Below, piece after piece: positions 1-8,453 of a stretch of 47,554 bases of DNA. The position numbers were made by a program, and so were the translations under genes. Position 1 is the first letter of the stretch; the number at the start of each line of letters is the position of its first letter. The DNA lies in NCBI GenBank assembly GCA_009921765.1, contig RFXC01000006.1, positions 1 through 47,554 of the forward strand, read 5' to 3'. The notes under the pieces are model-generated. The model saw nothing but the letters and a program-made list of their open reading frames with translations, had not been told where the DNA came from and did no database searches. This DNA is from Betaproteobacteria bacterium (lineage in GTDB: Bacteria; Pseudomonadota; Gammaproteobacteria; Burkholderiales; Burkholderiaceae).

Positions 1-60
1 TTGCATGTGTAAGGCATGCCGCCAGCGTTCAATCTGAGCCACGATCAAACTCTATGGTTC
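1..60 (-). rRNA. rrs: 16S ribosomal RNA, 5' end only
   Basis: Read on the minus strand, this carries the universal beginning of bacterial 16S rRNA: AGAGTTTGATCGTGGCTCAG lies at 53-34, followed by the usual ATTGAACGCTGGCGGC and CCTTACACATGCAA. By alignment with E. coli numbering (the AGAG starts near nucleotide 8) the mature 5' end is at about 60. The rest of the gene lies beyond the left edge. The sequence fits a betaproteobacterium. The exact 5' end is an estimate. Confidence 0.97.
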
Positions 61-352
61 GATCTTGATTGCCTCTTTCGAGGCGGCTCAAACGGAATTG
101 ACTTTCATTGGTGTGAACCAATGATTGATTCCGTGTGAGCATTTGATTTTCTCGAGACGCTTGGCCGGGTTGCCCCGGATTCGCGCATCGGCGCTTCACT
201 CAAACGCCCACACTTATCGGCTGTTGGTTTTTAAAGACCACCGTCGCATCTGTTCTCTGGCGGACCAGATCACAGACCAGACTGCTTGCTGCACCTGCCT
301 TTGCAGGCTTGCTTTTCTTGAGAACCCGAAGGTTGCTCGCGATCAGCAAAGA
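61..352 (-). other. rRNA operon leader with boxA and leader hairpins
   Basis: Transcribed leader between the rRNA promoter and 16S, read right to left. A boxA-type antitermination element, TCTTTAAAAA on the minus strand, lies at 237-228 inside the inverted repeat 225-240. It is followed by the stretch ACAGCCGATAAGTGTGGGCG (about 223-204), which I recognise from rRNA leaders of Burkholderiales. Two perfect hairpins lie nearer the 16S gene: CATTGGT/ACCAATG with a four-base loop at 106-123, and GCCTC/GAGGC with a four-base loop at 71-84. They are candidates for leader processing or folding structures. No protein gene is supported here. Confidence 0.8.
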
Positions 353-358
353 AGCGGG

Positions 359-387
359 AGTATGGCGGGTTTTTTTAACCCTGTCAA
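359..387 (-). promoter_or_regulatory. sigma70 promoter of the rRNA operon
   Basis: On the minus strand a perfect -35 box TTGACA (387-382) is separated by 17 bases from a -10 box CATACT (364-359, four of six matches). Transcription would start near 352, about 290 bases before 16S. The bases just after the -10 box are C-rich (CCCGC), as in the GC-rich discriminators of stringently controlled rRNA promoters. Upstream, two A6 runs on this strand at 444-449 and 456-461 are spaced 12 bases apart and could bend the DNA. The -35 match, spacing and position make this a strong candidate; activity is inferred. Confidence 0.72.
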
Positions 388-553
388 ATCGGTGGGTTTC
401 ACCGGTCTGACTTGCGCTGGTGTTGCTTCGCGCCTGCCCCTGCTTTTTTCTTCGCTTTTTTCTTCCTTACTTACGCCTGCAGGTCAGACCTGGCTGGCGA
501 TAAGTTGGTGAAGAGCCAGAGATTATGAAGAGCTTTTAAACGGATTGCAAATC

Positions 554-570
554 GGGGGGTGTGCGCCCCC
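554..570 (-). other. GC-rich hairpin after the enoyl-CoA hydratase gene
   Basis: GGGGGT at 555-560 pairs with GCCCCC at 565-570 around a four-base loop, 23 bases after the stop codon of the gene at 593-1369. It sits between that gene and the rRNA promoter on the same strand, where a terminator would be expected. The run after it on the minus strand (CGATTTGCAATCC) has no proper T tract, so a true intrinsic terminator is uncertain. Confidence 0.4.
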
Positions 571-592
571 GCCTCGTCTTCGAACCAAGGTT

Positions 593-1369
593 TCACCGAT
601 GACGAAACACCGGCTTTCGCTTTTCAACAAACGCCGCCATTCCCTCCTTCTGATCATCGGTGGCAAACAGTGCGTGGAACAGGCGGCGCTCGAACAGCAG
701 CCCCTCTGTGAGCGGCGATTCAAATGCCCGATTGATCGACTCCTTCGCCATCAATACCGAGGGCAGCGAATACGACGCAATGATGGTCGCGGCCTCGAGC
801 GCCTCGGCGAGGAGACGCTCCGCAGGCACGACGCGAGACACCAAGCCCGCGCGCTCGGCCTCGGCGGCGTCCATCATCCGGCCCGTCAGACAGAGATCCA
901 TCGCCTTCGCCTTGGAGACCGCCCGGGGTAGGCGCTGGGTACCGCCCGCGCCGGGGATCACCCCGAGCTTGATTTCAGGCTGGCCAAATCGCGCGTTGTC
1001 GGCTGCAATGATGATGTCGCACATCATGGCGAGTTCGCAGCCGCCTCCAAGCGCGAAGCCCGCCACCGCGGCGATCACAGGTTTGCGAACGCGGCGCAGC
1101 GTTTCCCAGTTGCGGGTGATGAAATCCCGCCCGTGTGCCTCGCTGAAGGTCATCTTCGCCATCGCACCAATGTCAGCGCCTGCGGCGAATGCTTTCTCGC
1201 TGCCGGTGATGACGATTGCGCCGATATCGGCGTTGTCGTCGAACGCGAGCATCGCAGCACCCAACTCATCCATCAACAGATCGTTGAGCGCGTTGAGCGC
1301 TTTGGGACGGTTGAGCGTAATGAGGCCAACGCGGTCTCGCGCTTCAACAAGAATGGTTTCGTAACTCAT
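593..1369 (-). CDS. enoyl-CoA hydratase/isomerase (PaaF-like)
   Basis: Crotonase-fold enzyme of 258 residues that would add water to a 2-enoyl-CoA, as in phenylacetate or fatty acid breakdown. The protein begins [22 protein letters not shown]. It carries the crotonase CoA pocket ([12 protein letters not shown]), the oxyanion-hole stretch [13 protein letters not shown], and the later [19 protein letters not shown] with the catalytic glutamate region. The ATG at 1369 is preceded by AGGAG six bases upstream, so longer upstream in-frame starts are rejected. Length is normal for the family. It is divergent from the PaaG-like gene, 156 bases away. The neighbours suggest 2,3-dehydroadipyl-CoA hydratase (PaaF), but a general short-chain enoyl-CoA hydratase is equally compatible with the sequence. 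Confidence 0.9.
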   Translation of the reverse strand: MSYETILVEARDRVGLITLNRPKALNALNDLLMDELGAAMLAFDDNADIGAIVITGSEKAFAAGADIGAMAKMTFSEAHGRDFITRNWETLRRVRKPVIAAVAGFALGGGCELAMMCDIIIAADNARFGQPEIKLGVIPGAGGTQRLPRAVSKAKAMDLCLTGRMMDAAEAERAGLVSRVVPAERLLAEALEAATIIASYSLPSVLMAKESINRAFESPLTEGLLFERRLFHALFATDDQKEGMAAFVEKRKPVFRHR

Positions 1370-1525
1370 GAGCGGCTCCTTCGGGGTGGCGAGAATGTTC
1401 CTTGGCGATTGTGCCAGCAGCGGGTGTTTCGCACGGCAGCAAGGGATCGATTCTTTGTGCGCGTCGGTAGTATCCTCTGTCGTCATGCGGCAACCGACCG
1501 CGCGCATTTAACGACCGGAGCCTTC

Positions 1526-2314
1526 ATGTCTGATCCCACCGTTGTTTTGTCCGTCCAGGCGGGAGTTGCCCGCATCTGTCTGAACAGGCCCGACAAGCTG
1601 AACAGCTTCACTCGCACAATGCATCAGGAGTTGCGCGAAGCGGTGAGCGCTGTGGCCAATGATGCTGGCGTTCGTGCAGTGATTCTGACCGGCAACGGCC
1701 GGGCCTTCTGTGCTGGCCAGGACCTCGCCGATCTCTCATTCGAGCCCGGCAACATGACCGATCTCGGCGCACTGGTCGACGAGCTGTTCAACCCGCTCGT
1801 GCGAAGCATTCAAGCCATGCAAAAGCCAGTCATCGCCCGAGTGCAGGGCATTGCTGCGGGCGCCGGTGCCAACCTCGCGTTGGGATGCGATCTGGTGATT
1901 GCGTCCCGCTCTGCAAGCTTCCTTCAGGCCTTCGTGAACATCGGCCTCTTGCCCGATTCGGGCGGCACGCATCTCCTTCCTCACCGGGTGGGCGTCGCTC
2001 GGGCCATGGGTCTTGCAATGCTCGGCGAGAAGCTGCCGGCCGAAAAGGCCGAGGCATGGGGGCTCATCTGGAAATGCGTGGATGACGCCGAGCTCGACGC
2101 AGAGGTCGATCGCGTCGCGGCCAAGCTCGCAGCCATGCCCACCCTGGCCCTTGCCGCCACCAAGCAGGCAATCCGGGCATCGCTCACCCAGACAATGGAT
2201 GCCTCACTCGATCTCGAACGCGACCTCCAGGCTGCGTTGTCTGCCAGCCATGATTATCTCGAGGGCGTCCAGGCTTTTTTGCAGAAGCGGCCCGCCCGCT
2301 TCGAGGGTCGCTGA
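1526..2314 (+). CDS. paaG: PaaG-like enoyl-CoA isomerase
   Basis: Crotonase-superfamily protein of 262 residues, most like PaaG, which isomerises ring-1,2-epoxyphenylacetyl-CoA to the oxepin form in aerobic phenylacetate degradation. Visible motifs are the substrate pocket GRAFCAGQDLADL, the oxyanion-hole segment GIAAGAGANLALGCDLV, and NIGLLPDSGGTHLLP. In the last, an Asp sits where hydratases have a Glu, as in PaaG. The start ATG at 1526 follows GGAG by five bases. It is the first gene of a plus-strand run with paaI (12-base gap), paaK and an oxidoreductase, consistent with one transcript. The ring epoxidase genes paaABCE and the ring-opening gene paaZ are not in this window. Confidence 0.87.
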   Translation: MSDPTVVLSVQAGVARICLNRPDKLNSFTRTMHQELREAVSAVANDAGVRAVILTGNGRAFCAGQDLADLSFEPGNMTDLGALVDELFNPLVRSIQAMQKPVIARVQGIAAGAGANLALGCDLVIASRSASFLQAFVNIGLLPDSGGTHLLPHRVGVARAMGLAMLGEKLPAEKAEAWGLIWKCVDDAELDAEVDRVAAKLAAMPTLALAATKQAIRASLTQTMDASLDLERDLQAALSASHDYLEGVQAFLQKRPARFEGR

Positions 2315-2326
2315 GGGCGGCCCACC

Positions 2327-2776
2327 ATGACTTCTTCAGCCCTCAGCCCGCTTGAACTCGCTCAGGAATCGGCCCGCATCATGTGGGCCGAGGACACAGC
2401 CACTCGCCACGTCGGCATGCAGCTCCTTGAGGTGACACCGGGCCGGGCAAAGCTCAGCCTCACCGTGCGCGAAGAATTCACCAACGGTCATGGGATGTGC
2501 CACGGGGGTTATATTTTCATGCTGGCCGATTCAGCCTTTGCATTTGCCTGCAACAGTCACAACCAGCGCGCCGTTGCCGCGAGCGCGGCGATCGAATTTA
2601 TCGCTGCGGCCCAGCGCGGAGATCTGCTGACCGCCGAGTGCGCCGAGCAAAGTCGCGGCGGACGGAGTGGTCTTTATGACACGCGTGTCACCGATCAGAA
2701 CGGGCGCCTGATTGCGCTCTTTCGCGGCCGCTCTGCAACCATCCGCGGTCGCTTCGTCGAGGAGGTCCCGACATGA
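2327..2776 (+). CDS. paaI: PaaI-type hydroxyphenylacetyl-CoA thioesterase
   Basis: Hotdog-fold thioesterase of 149 residues. PaaI removes CoA from dead-end ring-hydroxylated phenylacetyl-CoA products and so prevents CoA depletion. The family signature is clear around residues 50-75: NGHGMCHGGYIFMLADSAFA, with the HGG turn and the catalytic Asp. The C-terminal half has the usual LTAECAEQSRGGRSGLYDTRV strand pair. Length matches PaaI. Its stop overlaps the next gene's start as ATGA (2773-2776), so translation of PaaK is probably coupled. Confidence 0.92.
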   Translation: MTSSALSPLELAQESARIMWAEDTATRHVGMQLLEVTPGRAKLSLTVREEFTNGHGMCHGGYIFMLADSAFAFACNSHNQRAVAASAAIEFIAAAQRGDLLTAECAEQSRGGRSGLYDTRVTDQNGRLIALFRGRSATIRGRFVEEVPT

Positions 2777-4113
2777 CGGCAACCGGTCTATCGCATCGCT
2801 CGGCAGGCGGGATGCCGCTTGAGCCGATCGAGTATGCGAGCACCGACGCGTTGCGGACCCTGCAGCTCGAGAGGCTCCGAAAGCAACTTGTGCTGGCTTG
2901 GGAAAAGGTTCCGCATTACCGGGCGAAATTCGATGCCGCGGGCGTGCATCCGGGCGACTTGCGCACCCTGGAAGACCTGTCGCGCTTTCCGTTCACCACC
3001 AAGGAAGACCTGCGCAGCAACTATCCCTTCGGCATGTTCGCGGTGCCGCGTGAGCAGGTGATTCGCATCCACGCCTCAAGCGGCACAACCGGAAAACCCA
3101 CGGTGGTGGGCTATACCGCCGCTGACGTGGATACCTGGGCCCGCCTGGTTGCACGCTCGATCCGAGCAAGCGGTGCACGAGCCGGCGACATTGTTCACGT
3201 GAGCTACGGCTACGGACTCTTTACCGGCGGGCTCGGTGCCCACTACGGCGCGGAAAAACTCGGACTCACCGTGGTTCCCTTCGGCGGCGGCCAGACCGAG
3301 CGACAGGTCCAGCTCATTCGCGACTTCGGCGCCTCGATCATCATGGTCACACCCAGCTACATGCTCGCCATCGCCGACGAATTCGAGCGTCAGGGGCTCG
3401 ATCCCGCGAGCAGCAGCCTGCGGATTGGCATCTTTGGGGCCGAGCCCTGGACCAATGAAATGCGCACGGAGATTGAGCGCCGAATGGGCATTGATGCGGT
3501 CGACATCTATGGCCTGTCCGAGGTGATGGGCCCCGGCGTGGCGAACGAGTGCATCGAAACCAAAGACGGCCCCACCATCTGGGAGGACCATTTTTTCCCG
3601 GAAATCATCGACCCCGATACCGGCGCGCCGTTGCCCGATGGCGAGTTCGGCGAACTGGTGTTTACCTCGCTCACCAAAGAGGCGCTGCCCATCATCCGCT
3701 ATCGCACCCGCGACCTCACGCGGCTTCTGCCGGGCACAGCGCGCACCATGAGACGGATGCAAAAGATCACCGGCCGATCGGATGACATGATGATCGTGCG
3801 AGGCGTCAATGTGTTTCCGTCGCAGATCGAAGAACTCATCCTGCAGCGCCCCGAGCTCGCCCCGCACTATGTCTGCGAGCTTGGAAAGGACGGGCCGCTC
3901 GATACGCTCACGGTCCGGGTTGAATCGAAACCCGGGCTCGCGCACGATGGCGCGGCAGCCGTGCAATCGGCCCGCGCCCTGCAGCATGCCATCAAGACCT
4001 TCATTGGCGTGAGCGCCGACATTCGGGTTGAGCCCACGAGCGCAATCGAGCGCTCGGTAGGCAAGGCCAGACGCGTGATTGACAAGCGCCCCAAGCCTGG
4101 AGCCATTTCATGA
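2773..4113 (+). CDS. paaK: phenylacetate-CoA ligase
   Basis: Adenylate-forming ligase of 446 residues that activates phenylacetate to phenylacetyl-CoA with ATP, the first step of the aerobic phenylacetate pathway. The P-loop-like motif SSGTTGKPT is at residues 102-110. The adenylate motif DIYGLSEVMGPG and the PaaK C-terminal hinge RSDDMMIVRGVNVFPSQIE are both present. Length is typical (430-450). The start overlaps paaI by four bases and the stop overlaps the next gene by four bases (ATGA at 4110-4113), which indicates an operon with tight translational coupling. A related aryl-CoA ligase with another substrate is possible, but the paaG-paaI context supports phenylacetate. Confidence 0.93.
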   Translation: MTATGLSHRSAGGMPLEPIEYASTDALRTLQLERLRKQLVLAWEKVPHYRAKFDAAGVHPGDLRTLEDLSRFPFTTKEDLRSNYPFGMFAVPREQVIRIHASSGTTGKPTVVGYTAADVDTWARLVARSIRASGARAGDIVHVSYGYGLFTGGLGAHYGAEKLGLTVVPFGGGQTERQVQLIRDFGASIIMVTPSYMLAIADEFERQGLDPASSSLRIGIFGAEPWTNEMRTEIERRMGIDAVDIYGLSEVMGPGVANECIETKDGPTIWEDHFFPEIIDPDTGAPLPDGEFGELVFTSLTKEALPIIRYRTRDLTRLLPGTARTMRRMQKITGRSDDMMIVRGVNVFPSQIEELILQRPELAPHYVCELGKDGPLDTLTVRVESKPGLAHDGAAAVQSARALQHAIKTFIGVSADIRVEPTSAIERSVGKARRVIDKRPKPGAIS

Positions 4114-5108
4114 GCTTTCGTGCCCTGTTTCTCGAGAAGAGCGAGTCCGGTTTTCACGCGGGCCTGCGTGAGCTCGCCGATACCGATCTCGCGACCCACG
4201 CGGCAGATGGAAATGTGACGGTCCGGATCGCGTGGTCTACCGTCAACTACAAAGACGGCCTCGCACTCACCAATCGGTCACCTGTGGTGCGCAAGTGGCC
4301 GATGGTGCCCGGCATTGACGGCGCCGGCGTGGTCGAGGCAAGCGATGATCCGCGGTTTGCGCCAGGCGACACCGTGGTCCTGAACGGCTGGGGCGTGGGC
4401 GAAACCCATTGGGGTTGCCTGGCAGGCAAAGCCAGGCTCAAAGGCGACTGGCTGATTGCGCTGCCCGCCGGGCTCGACGCTCACGGCGCCATGGCGATCG
4501 GCACCGCGGGGTATACCGCCATGCTTGCCGCGCTCGCACTCGAGCAGGGCGGCGTTCGGCCCGGTGACGGCGAGGTTCTGGTCACCGGCGCCGCCGGCGG
4601 CGTGGGCAGCGTCGCCATTGCAATCCTGGCCGGATGGGGGCACCGGGTCGTTGCGTCCACCGGGCGTATCGATGAAACCGACTATCTGACAGCGCTGGGT
4701 GCAGCCGAAGTGATCGACCGCGCCGCCCTGTCAGCACCAGGAAAACCCCTCCAGAAGGAGCGCTGGGCGGGCGTGATCGACGCGGTAGGCTCTCACACCC
4801 TTGCAAACGCCTGCGCACAGACGAGGTCGCGCGGTGTGGTCGCCGCCTGCGGACTTGCGCAGGGCATGGATTTCCCATCCACCGTTGCTCCGTTCATCCT
4901 GCGCGGTGTCACGCTCGCCGGCATCGATTCTGTGATGTGCCCGCGAGCGCTGCGCGAGGCCGCCTGGCAGCGGCTTGCAAGCGATCTCGAGCGCTCACGG
5001 CTGGCTGCGATCACGCGTGATATCGGGCTCGCTGATGCAATCGACGCAGCCCCGGAGGTGCTGGCCGGCCGTGTCCGCGGGCGCCTGGTGGTCGATGTCA
5101 GCCGCTGA
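4110..5108 (+). CDS. AcuI/YhdH-family acrylyl-CoA reductase-like oxidoreductase
   Basis: Zinc-independent medium-chain dehydrogenase/reductase of 332 residues. Members such as AcuI reduce acrylyl-CoA to propionyl-CoA with NADPH. Family marks are the N-terminal VNYKDGLALT, the VPGIDGAGVV stretch, GWGVGETHWGC, and the nucleotide-binding VTGAAGGVGSVAIAI near residues 155-170. No zinc-ligand cysteines are seen, as expected. It overlaps paaK by four bases, so it is co-translated with the phenylacetate genes. Its role there could be detoxification of acrylyl-CoA or reduction of another enoyl-CoA intermediate; the substrate is inferred only from family. Confidence 0.85.
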   Translation: MSFRALFLEKSESGFHAGLRELADTDLATHAADGNVTVRIAWSTVNYKDGLALTNRSPVVRKWPMVPGIDGAGVVEASDDPRFAPGDTVVLNGWGVGETHWGCLAGKARLKGDWLIALPAGLDAHGAMAIGTAGYTAMLAALALEQGGVRPGDGEVLVTGAAGGVGSVAIAILAGWGHRVVASTGRIDETDYLTALGAAEVIDRAALSAPGKPLQKERWAGVIDAVGSHTLANACAQTRSRGVVAACGLAQGMDFPSTVAPFILRGVTLAGIDSVMCPRALREAAWQRLASDLERSRLAAITRDIGLADAIDAAPEVLAGRVRGRLVVDVSR

Positions 5109-5751
5109 CGCGCAGGCACCCGTTGGGCTGCTGCTCGCCGGGGGTCGGGGAAGCCGTTTCGACCCGAGCGGTCACCGCGACAAATTGCTCGCGCTGCTCG
5201 ATGGCGAGCCCGTGAGTGTGCATGCTGCGCGCACACTGAAAGCCGCATGCCCCCAATCGTTCGCAGTGCTGCCTTCAGGCAAACCCGAGCTGCGCAGTCT
5301 GATCGAGCAGACCGGCTGCGAGGTGTTGGTCACTGAAGCGACCCGGCTTGGCATGGGGCATTCCATTGCGTTTGGCGCCGCGCGCATTCTCGAGCGGCTG
5401 GGCAGCCGGCCGCTGGTGCTCGCGCTCGGTGATATGCCGCGCGTCAGCATCGACACGTTTTACGCGCTGATTGCCCGGCTGGGCGGCAATCCTCTTGCGA
5501 TTGTCGCACCCACGTTCAATGGCCAGCGCGGCCATCCGGTGGTGTTTGGTGCGGCGCATCTGGCGGCGCTCGCCCACCTGCAGGGTGATCGCGGTGCGTT
5601 CGCCCTGCTGCAAACCAACCCGCCGCAGCTCGTTCCGGTCGCCGACCCCGGTGTTCTGCAGGACATCGACACGCCCGGTGATCTCGCGGCCGATGCGGCG
5701 CACGACAGCATGGATCGAAGGCGGGACACCCCCGATTCCCACGCCCGATAA
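5095..5751 (+). CDS. MocA/MobA-like nucleotidyltransferase
   Basis: Protein of 218 residues with the NTP-transferase fold used to add CMP or GMP to molybdenum cofactor. The N-terminal signature LLLAGGRGSRF with the following HRDKLLALL, the metal-binding LALGDMPRVS and the later GQRGHPVVF are all characteristic of MocA-type cytidylyltransferases. The start ATG at 5095 lies inside the end of the preceding gene (14-base overlap). No molybdoenzyme or other cofactor gene is nearby, so the link to molybdenum is by family only. An alternative is a sugar- or choline-phosphate nucleotidyltransferase of the same fold. Confidence 0.75.
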   Translation: MSAADAQAPVGLLLAGGRGSRFDPSGHRDKLLALLDGEPVSVHAARTLKAACPQSFAVLPSGKPELRSLIEQTGCEVLVTEATRLGMGHSIAFGAARILERLGSRPLVLALGDMPRVSIDTFYALIARLGGNPLAIVAPTFNGQRGHPVVFGAAHLAALAHLQGDRGAFALLQTNPPQLVPVADPGVLQDIDTPGDLAADAAHDSMDRRRDTPDSHAR

Positions 5752-5773
5752 ATTTTCGTACTGGATTGACCCG

Positions 5774-7609
5774 ATGACCCGACGCATCCGAACCGCTGGC
5801 GCACCGGCGCATCAGTATCGGCTCATGCCGGTCGACCCGCATGCTCACCTGTTCGAGGTTGAACTCACGGTTGTCGAACCCGACCCGGAAGGCCAGCGGC
5901 TTGCCCTTGCGGCCTGGATTCCCGGCAGCTACATGATTCGCGAATTCGCCCGGCACATCGTCTGGATCGAGGCCCGCGCGGGCGCACGCGCCGTTCCCCT
6001 CGCCAAAACCGACAAGCATAGCTGGCAGGCGCGTCGGTGCACGGGCCCGCTGACCGTTCGCTACCGCGTCTATGCCTGGGATTTGTCGGTGCGCGGCGCG
6101 CACCTTGACGCCACGCACGGGTTCTTCAACGGCACCAGTGTGTTTCTCTCGGTGACCGGACAAGAAGACCGGCGCTGCGAGCTTGAACTGCTGCCGCCGC
6201 CCGCCCCGATGGGCGACGACTGGAAGGTCGCGACCACGCTGCCTCGCGCGGGGGCGCCCGCGTATGGGTTTGGCCGCTTCGCGGCAGCCGACTTCGATGA
6301 GCTCGTCGATCATCCGGTTGAAATGGGCCGCTTCACCCTCGCGAGCTTCAAGGCAGCCGGTGCGCGCCATGACATTGCCATCACCGGTCGCCACGATACC
6401 GATACAGCCCGCCTCACCAGCGATCTCTCGCGGGTATGCGCGCTTCAGGCAAAGCTCTTCGAGCCGCGCGGCGGCAAGGCGCCGTTTGATCGCTACCTGT
6501 TTCAGCTGATGGCGGTGGGCGATGGCTATGGCGGTCTTGAGCACCGTGCGAGCACCGCGCTGATTGCCAAACGGACCGATCTGCCGTGGGCCGGGATGAG
6601 CGGGGTGCCCGAGGGCTATCGGCGCCTGCTCGGGCTATGCAGCCACGAATATTTCCATGCCTGGCATGTGAAGCGAATCAAGCCTGCCGGGTTTGTGCAT
6701 CACGACCTGAGATCGGAAAGCTACACCCGGCTCCTCTGGCTGTTCGAGGGCTTTACCTCCTACTACGACGATCTGATGCTGCGCCGTGCAGCCGTGCTGC
6801 CCACCAGCGACTATCTGGAGGCGCTTTCGGGCACGATCGCCACCGTGATGCGGTCACCCGGGCGACGGGTGCAGAGCGTGGCCGAGTCGAGCTTTGACGC
6901 GTGGATCAAGTATTACCGGCAGGATGAGAATTCGCCGAACGCGATCGTGAGCTATTACGCGAAGGGGGCGCTGGTTGCGCTCGCGCTCGATCTCACCATT
7001 CGAGCGGAGTCGGGCGGAAAGTCGTCGCTTGACGATGTGATGCGGCTCCTGTGGCTGCGCTTTGGAAAGCATTTCTATGATGAAAGCGGACGCGTGTCGG
7101 TGACCGCCACGGGTGTCGATGAAGGCGATATGCCAGCGCTGATCGCCGAAGCCACGGGTCTTGATCTGTCTGCGCAACTTCGGCAGTGGGTCGATGGCAC
7201 GGCCGAGCTCCCCCTTGCCAGATTGCTCGACCGGATGGGCGTGTCGCTTACGCTGCGGCGCGCCGATTACGCGGGCGCTGCGCTCGGCATCCGCGTAAGC
7301 GACGCTGGCTCAAGGCTGAAAGTGAGCACCGTATACAGCGACAGTGCTGCTCAGCGTGCAGGCCTGTCGGCGGGCGATGAGCTGTTGGCGATCGATGGCC
7401 TGCGCGCCGACACCGCTATGCTCAAGGCCGCCCTGGCAAGAAGGCGCCGCGGTTCACGGCTTGAGCTTCACGCCTTCCGGCGTGACGAACTGATGCGCTT
7501 TGAGGTGGAGATTGGCGACGCACCGGAAAGCGAGGCGAGGCTGGTGCTCTCGCCCTCAGCGCGCTCGCCTGCGGTGCGCCTTCGCACCAGCTGGCTTGGC
7601 GCGCGCTGA
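5774..7609 (+). CDS. M61-family metallopeptidase with PDZ domain
   Basis: Protein of 611 residues matching the M61 (glycyl aminopeptidase) family. It has an N-terminal beta-rich domain (YRLMPVDPHAHLFEVELTV and YRVYAWDLSVRGAH) and a thermolysin-like zinc motif HEYFH at residues 291-295, followed by WLFEGFTSYYDDLML with the third zinc ligand Glu. The C-terminal PDZ domain covers about residues 495-575 (TVYSDSAAQRAGLSAGDELL). No signal peptide is evident, so a cytoplasmic enzyme is likely. The ATG at 5774 lies 22 bases after the previous stop. Substrate is unknown; the family favours N-terminal glycine or alanine. Its stop codon lies in a palindrome shared with the convergent trpC. Confidence 0.9.
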   Translation: MTRRIRTAGAPAHQYRLMPVDPHAHLFEVELTVVEPDPEGQRLALAAWIPGSYMIREFARHIVWIEARAGARAVPLAKTDKHSWQARRCTGPLTVRYRVYAWDLSVRGAHLDATHGFFNGTSVFLSVTGQEDRRCELELLPPPAPMGDDWKVATTLPRAGAPAYGFGRFAAADFDELVDHPVEMGRFTLASFKAAGARHDIAITGRHDTDTARLTSDLSRVCALQAKLFEPRGGKAPFDRYLFQLMAVGDGYGGLEHRASTALIAKRTDLPWAGMSGVPEGYRRLLGLCSHEYFHAWHVKRIKPAGFVHHDLRSESYTRLLWLFEGFTSYYDDLMLRRAAVLPTSDYLEALSGTIATVMRSPGRRVQSVAESSFDAWIKYYRQDENSPNAIVSYYAKGALVALALDLTIRAESGGKSSLDDVMRLLWLRFGKHFYDESGRVSVTATGVDEGDMPALIAEATGLDLSAQLRQWVDGTAELPLARLLDRMGVSLTLRRADYAGAALGIRVSDAGSRLKVSTVYSDSAAQRAGLSAGDELLAIDGLRADTAMLKAALARRRRGSRLELHAFRRDELMRFEVEIGDAPESEARLVLSPSARSPAVRLRTSWLGAR

Positions 7610-7623
7610 GAGGTTTCCTCTCA
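7607..7623. terminator. palindrome spanning both stop codons of convergent genes
   Basis: TGAGAGG, a TTT loop, then CCTCTCA form a perfect seven-base stem. The first three bases are the stop codon of the M61 peptidase gene and the last three are the stop codon of trpC read on the other strand. A hairpin at such a convergent junction could end both transcripts. No T run follows on either side, so intrinsic termination is uncertain. Confidence 0.4.
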
Positions 7624-8430
7624 CAGGTCGAACAGGTCCGTGAGTGCGGTGCCGGGGTCGGCGGCTCGCATGAAGGCTTCGCCCACCAGAAACGCGTTGA
7701 CGCCCGCGTCACGCATGCGACGCACATCGGTCGCCGCGAGGATTCCGCTCTCGGTAACCACCAGCCGATCGGACGGAATACGATCAAGCAGATCGATGGT
7801 GGTGGCCAGCGACACCTCGAAGGTGCGCAGATTCCGGTTGTTGATACCGATGAGCGGCGTGTGCAGCGCAAGGGCCCGGTCGAGTTCCTGGGCGTCGTGC
7901 ACCTCGGCCAGGACATCCATGCCGAGATCGCGTGCGCAGGCCTCGAGCTCATGCAGCCGTTGATCATCGAGTGCCGCGACAATCAGCAGAATGCAATCGG
8001 CGCCCCAGGTGCGCGCCTCGATGATCTGCCAGGGGTCCACCACAAAGTCTTTGCGCAGAACCGGCAGCGAGCACGCGGCCCGCGCCTGTCGAAGATGCTC
8101 GGCCGCGCCCTGGAAGAACTGTTCGTCGGTGAGTACCGACAGGCAGGCAGCGCCGCCCCGCTGATAACTTGCCGCAATGGCGGCGGGCTCGAACGGGTCG
8201 CGCAGCAACCCCTTGCTCGGACTCGCGCGCTTGACTTCGGCAATCACTGCGGGCTTGCCGCTCGCGGCACGTGCCCGGAGTGATTGGGCAAAGCCACGAG
8301 GGGCAAGCGCCTGTCCAGGCGCACATGTTTGGCGCGCCGCGGACTCGAGATCGGCGAGCGAACGGGTTGCCCGGGCTTGCGCCACCTCGGCCGCTTTCAC
8401 TTCGAGAATACGCTGGAGAATGTCGCTCAT
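7621..8430 (-). CDS. trpC: indole-3-glycerol-phosphate synthase
   Basis: TIM-barrel enzyme of 269 residues that closes the indole ring from carboxyphenylaminodeoxyribulose phosphate in tryptophan synthesis. It shows the family landmarks in order: [12 protein letters not shown], the catalytic lysine loop [60 protein letters not shown] and [15 protein letters not shown] at 8430 is the first start that gives the standard N-terminus ([12 protein letters not shown]). It follows trpD by 23 bases on the same strand and forms a trpDC pair. Confidence 0.97.
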   Translation of the reverse strand: MSDILQRILEVKAAEVAQARATRSLADLESAARQTCAPGQALAPRGFAQSLRARAASGKPAVIAEVKRASPSKGLLRDPFEPAAIAASYQRGGAACLSVLTDEQFFQGAAEHLRQARAACSLPVLRKDFVVDPWQIIEARTWGADCILLIVAALDDQRLHELEACARDLGMDVLAEVHDAQELDRALALHTPLIGINNRNLRTFEVSLATTIDLLDRIPSDRLVVTESGILAATDVRRMRDAGVNAFLVGEAFMRAADPGTALTDLFDL

Positions 8431-8453
8431 GATGATGTCTTTTGCTGCCGGGG

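Noticed and set aside
125..511. 128-codon frame in the rRNA leader and promoter region
   Set aside because: It lies opposite the rRNA promoter and leader, with no Shine-Dalgarno or family pattern.
1370..1525. Binding site for a phenylacetate regulator between the PaaF-like gene and paaG
   Set aside because: I looked for an inverted repeat and for a spaced -35/-10 pair and found none convincing.
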